Assembly (NCBI RefSeq): GCF_019720915.1
Contig: NZ_JAHKSI010000001.1
Coordinates: 3,038,001-3,102,000 of the forward strand
DNA from: Alkalihalobacillus sp. TS-13
GTDB lineage: Bacteria > Bacillota > Bacilli > Bacillales > Fictibacillaceae
DNA: 64,000 nucleotides
Direction: 5' to 3'
The notes below the pieces were generated by a model. It was not told the DNA's origin. It saw only the letters and a program-made list of their open reading frames with translations, and searched no databases. Shown piece after piece: positions 8,019-15,989 of the stretch (its first letter is position 1; the number at the start of each line of letters is the position of its first letter). The position numbers and the translations under genes are program-made.

Positions 8019-9030
8019 TAACTCTCACTCCTTCCACATGTACATGTTGTTGTTCTAAGAAGCGTAAGGCTTTTTCAATTTCATTTGCATCACCCTTTAA
8101 GTGAATTAAAAGCTGACCAAATGATTCTTCCTTTAAGCGGGTAATACTGCCTGATAATATGTTTGGATAAACATTAAACTTCTTACTTACTAAAGCCAAA
8201 GCAGGCTCTCCTGATGATTCTCCAAAGAAAGAAAGGGTAGCTACTTGACCTGTTTTATTTAAGTTCAAAAGGATTTCATCCGGTATTTGATGTGAAAAAA
8301 GGCTGTTAATGAATCGCTTCGTTGTTTGATGCTTTGGTGATGTGAAAATTTCTCTTGTTGTTCCATCCTCAATAACCTCTCCATTTTCCATGACGGCTAC
8401 CCGGTCACAAATTCGTTGAATGACATTCATTTCATGGGTAATGAGCAGGATGGTAATTCCAAACTCTTTGTTGATTTTTAACAATAGATCCAAAATGGCT
8501 TCTGTCGTATCAGGATCCAGTGCACTTGTAGCTTCATCACTAAGAAGGACTTCCGGTTCATGTGCTAATGCACGTGCAATTGCTACTCTCTGCTTCTGTC
8601 CTCCTGAAAGCTCAGAAGGATAAGCGTGATGCTTCTCTTCAAGGCCTACAATGCTTAAGTACTTTGTAACACGTTTCTCTACTTCATCTTTGCTTAACCC
8701 GGTAAGCTTTAGTGGAAGTGCTATATTTTCGAATACAGTCGCTGTTTTTAGTAGATTAAACCCCTGAAAAATCATCCCGATTTTTCCTCGAGATTCACGG
8801 AGTTTTCCAGTTGATAGCTTTGTCAAATCTACATTATTTACTTTTACAGACCCTGTATCAGGCTTTTCTAAAAGGTTCACACAGCGGATAAGAGTACTTT
8901 TTCCTGCGCCGCTGTATCCAATCACACCATAGATTTCACCTTTTTTTACAGAAATAGAAACATTTTTTAATGCATGAATTGAACCTTTTTTAGCTGTAAA
9001 AGTTTTTGAGATTCCAACTAGTTCAATCAT
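7990..9030 (-). CDS. metN: Methionine ABC transporter ATP-binding protein MetN
   Basis: A 346-residue ATPase with Walker A GYSGAGKST, the signature LSGGQKQRVAIARALA, a Walker B region reading VLLSDEATSALDP and the switch histidine in ITHEMN. Residues from about 265 form the C-terminal NIL domain, which in MetN binds methionine and inhibits transport when internal levels are high. Start ATG 9030 follows a G-rich GGGGG site. It lies 318 bases downstream of metQ, with a GC-rich repeat in the gap, and overlaps metI. Confidence 0.94.
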   Translation of the reverse strand: MIELVGISKTFTAKKGSIHALKNVSISVKKGEIYGVIGYSGAGKSTLIRCVNLLEKPDTGSVKVNNVDLTKLSTGKLRESRGKIGMIFQGFNLLKTATVFENIALPLKLTGLSKDEVEKRVTKYLSIVGLEEKHHAYPSELSGGQKQRVAIARALAHEPEVLLSDEATSALDPDTTEAILDLLLKINKEFGITILLITHEMNVIQRICDRVAVMENGEVIEDGTTREIFTSPKHQTTKRFINSLFSHQIPDEILLNLNKTGQVATLSFFGESSGEPALALVSKKFNVYPNILSGSITRLKEESFGQLLIHLKGDANEIEKALRFLEQQHVHVEGVRVSESKNRRIS

Positions 9031-9121
9031 TTGTAAAACCCCCTTCTAAGCTCGTGTAATCAAAATAAATAGGTTCTAGTTTAATAAGTAAAATCTTTTT
9101 TGAAAGTTAAACTTGCCGGTT

Positions 9122-9248
9122 TTTTTCTGCTCCAGGCACTCACTTTCTGCTGGCAGCCCGGTCCTCCTCGGCGCATGACGCGCCTGTGAGGTCTCCCTTA
9201 ACCTGCTTTTCCCGTACGTAGGAGTCTCGTGCTTTCCACTCCAATCAA
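9122..9248 (-). repeat. GC-rich interspersed repeat of a kind common in Bacillus genomes
   Basis: The 318-base gap between metQ and metN contains about 127 bases that are much richer in GC than the surroundings. Read on the minus strand it runs from TTGGAGTGGAAAGCACGAGA through a GGCGCGTCATGCGCC dyad to GAGTGCCTGGAGCAGAAA. I know this type of sequence as an abundant non-coding interspersed element in Bacillus. The 68-residue frame over it is not a gene. It splits the met operon without an evident terminator T-tract. Confidence 0.65.
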
Positions 9249-9348
9249 CATAGTGAGCAATATTAACAATGAGCTTTAACATTAAAAGTACATAAGATAG
9301 GCTTAATCCAGTCCATATGTTGCTAAACGGGCGCTTCCGGTTTTTCTA

Positions 9349-10185
9349 TTACCAAGATGGAATTACTGATCCTTCGAATTCTTCTTCAATGAATTTTGCG
9401 ATTTCTTCACTTCGGTAAATGTCTGCTAACTTTGTTAAAATTTCATCGTTCTTGTTTTCCGTTCTTACAGCGGCATGGTTTACATATGGAGAATCTTTAG
9501 GCTCGATAAAAATGGCATCTTTTGATGGTGTAAATCCAGCTTCAATAGCAAAGTTCGTATTAATCGCTGCTGCATCAAGCTCGTCCAGCTGACGTGCAAT
9601 TTGGGCAGAATCAAGTTCAATAAACTCATAATTATTTTTGTTTTCAACAATATCCTTTACGGTTGAGTTAATACCAGTGTCTGGATTCAACTTAATTAAC
9701 CCGGCTTTTTCAAATAGAAGCAATGCGCGCCCGCTGTTTGTCGGATCACTAGGTAAACCAATTTTTGCGCCTTCTTTTAGATCAGCAATATCTTTTACTT
9801 TTAATGAATACATGCCCATTGGGAATGTTACAGTATCAAATGATTTCACAAGGTCTAATTTTCGGTCCTCTTTAAATGCATTAAAGTATGGCTCTGTTTG
9901 GAAAATGTTAAGATCAAGTTCTTTTTCGGCTAAAGCGACATTTGGCATTACATAATCTGTAAATACTTTAATTTCAATGTCTAAATCTTCTTTTTTAGCA
10001 AGCTCTTTAACCTTTTCAAGAATTTGTTCATGAGGTCCTGCGGTTACCCCTACAACCAGTTTTTCATCACTATATAAGCCTTCTGCTTTTTCCTCTTTTG
10101 AACCGCTTGTTTCACTACTTCCACCGCAAGCTGCGAGAGCTGAAGTCACTAAAACAAATAAACTAGCTAACAACCACTTTTTCAT
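9349..10185 (-). CDS. metQ: Methionine-binding lipoprotein MetQ
   Basis: A 278-residue NlpA/MetQ family substrate-binding protein. It has a lipoprotein signal peptide ending in ALAACGG, with Cys20 as the lipidated residue, so it is anchored on the outer face of the membrane. Family features such as VGVTAGPHEQILE and the FQTEPYFNAF segment are present. It delivers methionine, and possibly methionine analogues, to MetNI. The start is ATG 10185 behind AGGGG. It follows the dehydrogenase gene by about 74 bases in the same riboswitch-controlled operon. Confidence 0.93.
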   Translation of the reverse strand: MKKWLLASLFVLVTSALAACGGSSETSGSKEEKAEGLYSDEKLVVGVTAGPHEQILEKVKELAKKEDLDIEIKVFTDYVMPNVALAEKELDLNIFQTEPYFNAFKEDRKLDLVKSFDTVTFPMGMYSLKVKDIADLKEGAKIGLPSDPTNSGRALLLFEKAGLIKLNPDTGINSTVKDIVENKNNYEFIELDSAQIARQLDELDAAAINTNFAIEAGFTPSKDAIFIEPKDSPYVNHAAVRTENKNDEILTKLADIYRSEEIAKFIEEEFEGSVIPSW

Positions 10186-10259
10186 GTTTATTCCCCTTTT
10201 CGTAGTAAATTCATATTTTTAGTCGGATTTAAATTTATACCGTTATTAATATGCAAGAT

Positions 10260-11372
10260 TTAGTTCACTTTAGAATACGTAAGATTTTCAACTTTTTTGA
10301 TGGCGGCCAACAGACCTTCTTCTGTAATTTGTACATCCATAAAATGTATGGATTCTTGTGGAAGTGTTGCTTTTTTAATAATTTTCCCTAGAAGAGCTTG
10401 ATTCTCGGGATTAATGGATAAATCTTTCAAACTAATCGGAAGACCCCACTTATGGTAATAGCTTAACAGTTTGGTTAGCTCCTGCTCTTTATTTTCTAAA
10501 TCTAATTGGATCAGTATTCCATATGCAACAAGCTCCCCGTGTAAGAAGGACTTCACTTCCTTTGCTTCCGTAAGGCCATTATGAACAGAATGGGCACCAG
10601 CTACTCTTCCGGCTTTTCCACCAAAGCCTCCAACCATGCCACCTGTCATGATAATGGTTTCAATCACCCTAACCAGTTCTTCAGAAACCCTTCCTTCAGA
10701 GGCAGACTGGATTGCCCCTTCTGCATCCTTTAACAGAACATCTCTGCATATGGTTGCAGTGAATCGTGAAACCTGAAGCCAAACAGGAAGTGCATCATTT
10801 TTGTAAAATGAAGAAATTAATGCTTCAGCTTCATAAAATTTCGCCAAAGTATCGCCTATTCCCGCTCTTAAGTACTGTACTGGAGCCTTTGCAATTATGG
10901 CGGGCTCAAGAAGTACAAGGGTATTGGCTAAAGGGAATTCTGTATAATGTGTGAAAACCCCATTTTCGTCATAGAACACACTTAGTGGAGTCCATGCGGC
11001 ACATGTAGATGCAACCGTAGGAATTAAGATCGATTTGATACCTGCTTTAACAGCGGATGCTTTAGCAATGTCTAATGCCGTTCCTCCTCCAATTCCGATG
11101 ACAGCATCAGCAGAATCTGCTAATAGCTGTTCTGAAATATGTTCAGCCTTTTGTAAAGTACAATGTCCTTCTACAAAAGTAATGTTTGAATCGGCCAATT
11201 TTTTGATTTTTTCGGGCAAATAAGCGTGAACAGCATTCCATGCCTTTTTCCCGCTTATAATACGAATTTTTCGAATCTTGAGTTCAAATAATAGAAATTC
11301 TATCTCTTTAAGGACCCCATCACCGATTCGATAATGACCCGGTGCTCCTTTTACAACGGATATTGACATCAT
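10260..11372 (-). CDS. Iron-containing/glycerol dehydrogenase-like oxidoreductase (HcxA/YbdH-like)
   Basis: A 370-residue protein of the glycerol dehydrogenase branch of the iron-type alcohol dehydrogenases. It has an N-terminal NAD-binding half with GIGGGTALDIAKA (about residue 95) and PTVASTCAAWTPLSV, and a C-terminal metal-binding half with Asp in GIGDTLAKFYEA and His in GAHSVHNGL and FLHGELVAYG. It is the first gene behind a SAM riboswitch and ahead of metQNI, so it should act in methionine-linked metabolism. In E. coli the related HcxA reduces 2-oxo acids; interconversion of a methionine 2-oxo or 2-hydroxy derivative is a reasonable guess. Start ATG 11372 follows GGAGGGG. Confidence 0.8.
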   Translation of the reverse strand: MMSISVVKGAPGHYRIGDGVLKEIEFLLFELKIRKIRIISGKKAWNAVHAYLPEKIKKLADSNITFVEGHCTLQKAEHISEQLLADSADAVIGIGGGTALDIAKASAVKAGIKSILIPTVASTCAAWTPLSVFYDENGVFTHYTEFPLANTLVLLEPAIIAKAPVQYLRAGIGDTLAKFYEAEALISSFYKNDALPVWLQVSRFTATICRDVLLKDAEGAIQSASEGRVSEELVRVIETIIMTGGMVGGFGGKAGRVAGAHSVHNGLTEAKEVKSFLHGELVAYGILIQLDLENKEQELTKLLSYYHKWGLPISLKDLSINPENQALLGKIIKKATLPQESIHFMDVQITEEGLLAAIKKVENLTYSKVN

Positions 11373-11407
11373 ATCCCCTCCTTTCCGTCTTGAAAATCTT
11401 TAGAAAA

Positions 11408-11436
11408 TAAAAATGCCTCTCAAAAAGAGAGGCATA
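11408..11436 (-). terminator. Riboswitch-controlled terminator
   Basis: ATGCCTCTC (11413-11421) and GAGAGGCAT (11427-11435) form a hairpin. Read on the minus strand it is followed by ATTTTTATTTT. It lies directly after the SAM-I aptamer, whose 3' P1 strand (GAGAG) is complementary to the CTCTC arm, giving the expected choice between antiterminator and terminator. With SAM bound the terminator should form. Confidence 0.88.
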
Positions 11437-11460
11437 AATATACATAAAAAGTAAGTACCT

Positions 11461-11579
11461 CTCTCATTTTTCAAAATACACCGGGTATTTTGCAGGATTT
11501 AGCACCTGTTCATGACATAGTCACCATGAATGGTTGCCGGGCTTCACAGGGCCAGTCCCTCAGCCACTCTCAATAAGAG
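11461..11579 (-). promoter_or_regulatory. SAM-I (S-box) riboswitch aptamer
   Basis: On the minus strand the leader shows the S-box landmarks in order: P1 strand CTCTTATT, then GAGTGGCTGAGGGACTGGCC, CCGGCAACC, the GGTGCTAAATCCTGC junction and a closing AATGAGAG that pairs with the first strand. It senses S-adenosylmethionine and switches off the dehydrogenase-metQ-metN-metI operon when SAM is plentiful. The expression platform is the terminator at 11408-11436. Confidence 0.95.
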
Positions 11580-11605
11580 AATTTTTATTAAATTTTAATA
11601 TATTG

Positions 11606-11634
11606 ATAATAAACCTGTTTAAAAGGGAAGTCAA
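11606..11634 (-). promoter_or_regulatory. Sigma-A promoter of the SAM-riboswitch operon
   Basis: On the minus strand TTGACT (11634-11629) and TATTAT (11611-11606) are separated by 17 bases. The -10 lies 26 bases ahead of the first riboswitch helix, which is the expected position for transcription start. Confidence 0.75.
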
Positions 11635-11799
11635 TCTATTTTATCAAAGAATGGAATATGGATTTCGTGATTGACTTTAGTGGAGTACTGCTATAAATTT
11701 TAGCAAGAAAATGATTAAATATTTAGAATTTGCTAATTTCATATTGTATTATTTTAATATAATACAAACAATTTGGGGTAAGGGGAGAAATGATGAAAA

Positions 11800-12942
11800 A
11801 TGAGTACATCTACAAGTAAGGATGCTTTATTACAGAATATTAGTTCGGTTGAATCCTTTCCAATTTCCTACAAGGATTTAGAACAAGAGGCAAGAAAAAA
11901 GATGTCGGTCGGTGGATTTGGTTATGTTCACTCAGGTGCAGGCGATGAAGAAACATTAAGAAAAAATACAACTTCTTTCGCAAAGCTTTCTATTGTTCCA
12001 AGGGTTTTAAGTGATGTTTCCAATTTAGATACGTCCGTTCAATTGTTTGGTCAGAAGTATTCTTATCCAATCTTTCTTGCTCCAGTCGGAATGCTAAAGC
12101 TTGCACATGATCAAGCAGACATTGCTGCAGCCAAGGCAGCAGCCAGACACCAAGTTCCTTTTGTACAAAGTACGGTGTCCAGCTATTCGATCGAGGACGT
12201 AGCAGCGGCAACCGGCGCTAGTCCAAAATGGTTTCAGCTTTATTGGTCAAACAATGAAGAGGTTTCTTTCAATATGGTAAAAAGAGCAGAGCAAGCTGGC
12301 TATGAAGCGATTGTACTAACTGTCGATACGGTTATGATGGGCTGGCGTGAAAAAGATTTACGTAATCGCTTTTCTCCACTAAAGCTTGGTCATGGAAAAG
12401 CAAATTATGAAACAGATCCGGTCTTCCTTAGCTTTCTTGAAAATCAGGACTCTGAATCGATTATTCAGGGGATATTGGAAAATATCCATCATCCAACCCT
12501 TAGCTGGAAACATGTTTCTGCCTTAAAAGAAAAGACTTCTTTGCCTATTTTATTAAAAGGGATTCTTCATCCTGAAGATGCACGGCTTGCTGTGGAAAAC
12601 GGAATAGATGGAATTATTGTTTCTAATCACGGTGGAAGACAACTGGATGGAGTTATTTCAGCTATTGATGCTCTCCCGCTTATTGTCGGGGAAGTAAAGG
12701 GGAAGATCCCTGTCCTTTTAGATAGCGGAATTCGCCGTGGATCGCATGTTGTAAAGGCGCTGGCTTTAGGAGCGAATGCAGTGTTTATTGGAAGACCCTT
12801 TGTTTACGGATTGGCTGTAGATGGACAATCGGGTGTGGAAAGGGTATTAGAGAACATCATTGAAGAAACAAAGGTTTCCATATCCTTGGCAGGTGTTTCA
12901 AATGTAAAAGAACTTTCATCATTAAAAACGATTTGTGTGTAG
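11800..12942 (+). CDS. FMN-dependent alpha-hydroxy-acid oxidase (lactate oxidase/monooxygenase-like)
   Basis: A 380-residue TIM-barrel flavoprotein of the glycolate/lactate oxidase family. Visible landmarks are GGFGYVHSGAGDEETLRKN with the substrate tyrosine, FLAPVGMLKLAH, QSTVSS, FQLYW, the catalytic histidine in SNHGGRQLDG (about residue 275) and the phosphate-binding GIRRGSHVVKALALGA. It oxidises a 2-hydroxy acid to the 2-oxo acid, using oxygen or another acceptor. It is divergent from the SAM-riboswitch operon, so a methionine hydroxy-analogue is a possible substrate, though lactate is equally plausible. A TATAAT lies at 11758-11763. The nearest AGGGGAG is better spaced for an ATG at 11790 or 11793, which opens only a tiny frame. 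Confidence 0.88.
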   Translation: MSTSTSKDALLQNISSVESFPISYKDLEQEARKKMSVGGFGYVHSGAGDEETLRKNTTSFAKLSIVPRVLSDVSNLDTSVQLFGQKYSYPIFLAPVGMLKLAHDQADIAAAKAAARHQVPFVQSTVSSYSIEDVAAATGASPKWFQLYWSNNEEVSFNMVKRAEQAGYEAIVLTVDTVMMGWREKDLRNRFSPLKLGHGKANYETDPVFLSFLENQDSESIIQGILENIHHPTLSWKHVSALKEKTSLPILLKGILHPEDARLAVENGIDGIIVSNHGGRQLDGVISAIDALPLIVGEVKGKIPVLLDSGIRRGSHVVKALALGANAVFIGRPFVYGLAVDGQSGVERVLENIIEETKVSISLAGVSNVKELSSLKTICV

Positions 12943-13258
12943 AACAAAAATTTCTATAAAATATTTATAAATGTACCTTTTGGCTTAGAAAAAGTACAAG
13001 AAAATATGATTTAATGTTTATTTCAAAGTCTGGTTATAACTTAACATGGAAAAAACATTCGTTTCTAAAGACGATTTTTCGATTATTTCTAGTACAATAG
13101 AATTTGTAAGGTCTACCCTAGAGTAATGCTGTTGATGATCACACACTCCTGGTTTGACAAAACGTTTTAAGAATTACTGGTGTTCCTTTTGATGGATCAT
13201 CTTTCTATTGTTCTTAACAAGAATACTTTTTTCGATTGAAATAGTAAGGATGTTGACC
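12943..13258. other. Intergenic stretch, no gene recognised
   Basis: AT-rich sequence of about 316 bases between the oxidase and the small membrane protein gene. An imperfect dyad at about 12973-13000 (GTACCTTTT with AAAAAGTAC) could be a weak terminator for the oxidase. Nothing else was recognised. Confidence 0.45.
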
Positions 13259-13813
13259 ATGGTACCTGTTAAAATACCTACTTTTTTACATGAATTGTTC
13301 GGTAAGAGAATTTCTTTAGTAGAGTTGTGGTTAACGCTTTTATTTTGCACAGGAATGACAGTTTTACTTTTAACACTTACCTACTCTGAGTGGCAAGATC
13401 TAGCCATTTGGAAAATTGTTTTATTTACCTTACTAATAGTAGATATTACAGGAGGCGTTATTGCTAATTTATCATTTTCAACCAATCTATACTATAGAGA
13501 GAACGCCAGGAGACGTTTAATTTTTATATCCATTCATGTTCAGCCTATTATTTTGGCCTGGTTATTCGGTGATTACTACGGTGTCAGTATCTTGGTATGG
13601 GTATTTACGGTTATATCAGCTCTGATCGTGAATGCGTTGACCACTAATAATGCCCAACGTACAATCGCCATATTTTTAGCGGTTTCAGGGGTGAGTATGC
13701 TGCTGCTCTTATCTAAAGCGGTCCCTATAGTTTTACTCGCTGTGTTGTCATTATTTATGTTTAAAGTCATTTTTAGTTTTGCTGTAGACCATTATGCTGT
13801 TAGAGAAGAATAA
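13259..13813 (+). CDS. Integral membrane protein of unknown function
   Basis: About 184 residues from ATG 13259, chosen because TAAGGA lies eight bases ahead of it. An upstream in-frame ATG at 13250 and another at 13208 lack a site. It has five to six hydrophobic segments (for example LWLTLLFCTGMTVLLLTL and VPIVLLAVLSLFMFKVIF) separated by short charged loops such as YYRENARRR, and ends in a short acidic tail. I recognise no family. It stands alone, between the methionine locus and the end of the conjugation module. Confidence 0.6.
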   Translation: MVPVKIPTFLHELFGKRISLVELWLTLLFCTGMTVLLLTLTYSEWQDLAIWKIVLFTLLIVDITGGVIANLSFSTNLYYRENARRRLIFISIHVQPIILAWLFGDYYGVSILVWVFTVISALIVNALTTNNAQRTIAIFLAVSGVSMLLLLSKAVPIVLLAVLSLFMFKVIFSFAVDHYAVREE

Positions 13814-14323
13814 TTTAATTCATCTATCAATTGCTACCTATTCCTTGTATTCCTTTTTCCAACTATCACATAGATTACAAAGATGAGATGTTTTATTACT
13901 ATCATATCCATCCATAGTTCCCAATCTTTAAGATAAAATTGACAGATCCTCTTCAAACTAGAAGTTTTACTTAGATATAGAAAAAAGCCTAATTTTCTTA
14001 CTTAAACCATTGAGGAGAGGAAATTAGGCTAATTGCTTTTTATAATTGTGCCCAGTTTTTTGGAAATCGACAAAAATATTAGCAGTTCAGATCAAATTAA
14101 ACGATGGAATAAGAATCAGACGCTTTTTATGGTTTGTAAATTGAATTATTTTCATATATTTTTATTTAACTTTTAAACCCGACCCCACTAAACCCTTTGA
14201 AAATGTGGATGCTTTGGACGGCGTAACACATTTCATTAAATATATTGTTTGAAGGACGACATATCCACCATTCGGGATCATCGGTTATCTTGTACTTTTC
14301 GTCATGTCTCTCCTCTAATGTAA
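13814..14323. other. Boundary stretch between chromosome backbone and conjugation module
   Basis: About 510 bases without a supported gene. It holds the hairpin at 13986-14030 and otherwise AT-rich sequence with short decayed frames. If the conjugation module is an integrated element, one end should lie here or further left, but I found no clear attachment-site repeat with the region after tatC. Confidence 0.45.
13986..14030. terminator. Hairpin terminator downstream of the conjugation operon
   Basis: AGCCTAATTTTC (13986-13997) pairs with GAAATTAGGCT (14020-14030). On the minus strand the stem is followed by six T residues (complement of the A-run at 13980-13985); on the plus strand it is followed by TTGCTTTTTAT. 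It can therefore end minus-strand transcripts from the conjugation operon and plus-strand transcripts from the membrane protein gene. Confidence 0.7.
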
Positions 14324-14857
14324 TTATTCTCGTCCTGTTAATTGCCCGATAAACTCGACATCATTGATCTTCCAACCTTGCTCTTTCACATAAATTAAAG
14401 AGGTTTTAACAATGACTGTTTCCGTGTTGGTGACATCATTAAATTCTGTACTAAGCTTAAATTCATTGAAGAATTCAGCTTCTGTCTTTGATTCTTGATA
14501 TTCAAACGATTTTAAGCCGACCATAGATGACTTTACGGATTGTTCCGAATTTGGAGGTTTTGTTCCCGAAGGGTGGGTTGCATTGAATCCCTGATCGGTC
14601 ATCAAAGGCTGAATATTCTCATATCGTTCGGCAATTGTTTGGTAGGTGAAAAAGTGTTCCAGGAATTCCTGATTGACCTTTAATGCGTCAGTGTTTTGGA
14701 TCGATGTTAGGGATTTGATCTCTTTTTCATAATGATCCTGGTTCGCCCTTACTTCTTGCAACTGTATACGTAGACTGGTGACATACAGGATGGCGATAAT
14801 CACAGTAATAAAACTTATCATGAGGAAAAGATAACGTTTCTTTTGATCGGTTTCCAT
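14324..14857 (-). CDS. Conjugation-module membrane-anchored protein (YddI position)
   Basis: A 177-residue protein with one transmembrane segment near residues 10-27 (FLMISFITVIIAILYVTSL), a coiled-coil-like stretch (LQLQEV-type heptads to about residue 55) and an exported domain that looks like a small NTF2/VirB8-like fold. It is the last gene of the conjugation operon, 17 bases after the CwlT-like gene. In ICEBs1 the gene after cwlT is yddI, of similar size and topology. Sequence identity to YddI was not tested; the call rests on position and layout. Confidence 0.6.
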   Translation of the reverse strand: METDQKKRYLFLMISFITVIIAILYVTSLRIQLQEVRANQDHYEKEIKSLTSIQNTDALKVNQEFLEHFFTYQTIAERYENIQPLMTDQGFNATHPSGTKPPNSEQSVKSSMVGLKSFEYQESKTEAEFFNEFKLSTEFNDVTNTETVIVKTSLIYVKEQGWKINDVEFIGQLTGRE

Positions 14858-14874
14858 ACTTTTTTCACCTCCGA

Positions 14875-15903
14875 TTACGGAATACGCCTAAAACCTAAAA
14901 AGGGATATAATCCTTTCCACTCTTCAACAGAAGAATAGGTGACCCCATTGCTACTATTGGCATTAATAAACTTCCCTTCATCAACATACATCCCGACATG
15001 GGGAGCACCGGATTTATAGGTGGAGAAAAAGACAAGATCGCCTGCTTTTACCTGATCTTCTGGAACAGCTATCGTTTTATCGTATTGTGATTGGGCCGTC
15101 CCAGAAAGGTCAACACCGACCTGTGCAAACGCATATTCGAGTAATCCGGAACAATCAAAGCCTCCTGCTGCGGGTGTTCGTCCTCCCCATACATAGGGTT
15201 GGCCAAGAAACTGTTTCATGGTCGAATGCACTTCTTCTACATCAAACGATTGCGTGCCATCTCCCTTAACCATGACGCTTCCATTTTCAGGATTGTAATA
15301 ACGGAGCACGTGCTCGACATAGTTTACGTCGCCATATCGGTTCCACCCTATCTTTGCAGCCATCATCTTACTAAACTCAATGGTTACGTCTTTGGAATAA
15401 CCACCACGTTCTAATGCATACGCGATGAAACCATTCCCGAGGTTATAGCCCTGCAAGGCAAGAGGAATATCCCCTTTCGCTTGTTTCATCATTTCTGCAA
15501 AATACTTCACTCCGATCTGAATGGAATATTCAGGATCTGTAATGGTTCCAGGAGGAAGCCCCACGGATTCCGAAGCTTGCATCACATCTAACTGTCTTCC
15601 TCCTGTTTCTTGTTGGATAAGAGCCATGATCAGCCCTACATAATCACTAATCCCGTATTCTTTCGCATATTTCCGCACAAGAGCCTCATACCGCATCACT
15701 TTTGCAGATACCTGGGCGGTTCCGTCGGCTCCTTCACGAGACATGCCAGAGTCAAACTGATTCACCCCACCAAGACTAATCGAAATGAATAATGCGATCC
15801 CGAAAAGAGAGGTAAGAAGAAGGAGCCCTGCAAGTATCCAGGTTAAGGGATTCTTCGCAAATGTACCTGTATCCTTTATACCTTTCTTCAGATCACCTTG
15901 CAT
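14875..15903 (-). CDS. CwlT-like two-domain cell-wall hydrolase of the conjugation machine
   Basis: A 342-residue protein with one N-terminal transmembrane segment (about residues 19-45). A lysozyme/SLT-type domain follows with the catalytic Glu in ALIQQETGG (about residue 95), then an NlpC/P60 peptidase domain from about 225 with the catalytic Cys in GGFDCSGLL and the His in GAPHVGMYV. It should open peptidoglycan glycan strands and peptide cross-links so that the mating channel can pass. The same pair of domains is found in CwlT of ICEBs1 and Orf14 of Tn916, and the gene order here agrees. Confidence 0.92.
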   Translation of the reverse strand: MQGDLKKGIKDTGTFAKNPLTWILAGLLLLTSLFGIALFISISLGGVNQFDSGMSREGADGTAQVSAKVMRYEALVRKYAKEYGISDYVGLIMALIQQETGGRQLDVMQASESVGLPPGTITDPEYSIQIGVKYFAEMMKQAKGDIPLALQGYNLGNGFIAYALERGGYSKDVTIEFSKMMAAKIGWNRYGDVNYVEHVLRYYNPENGSVMVKGDGTQSFDVEEVHSTMKQFLGQPYVWGGRTPAAGGFDCSGLLEYAFAQVGVDLSGTAQSQYDKTIAVPEDQVKAGDLVFFSTYKSGAPHVGMYVDEGKFINANSSNGVTYSSVEEWKGLYPFLGFRRIP

Positions 15904-15989
15904 ATGCGCTCCTTTCTAAAAAGCAATTCAAACGAATGAAACCTGTCATGGATTAAGATGTGATTTATCATCAAACAGCTCTTTACCCA

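Noticed and set aside
9076-9282. Open frame of 68 codons between metQ and metN
   Set aside because: It runs through the GC-rich interspersed repeat; the predicted protein is arginine-rich and has no family features.
13986-14030. Attachment-site hairpin at the left end of the element
   Set aside because: The T-runs on both sides are better explained as a bidirectional terminator.
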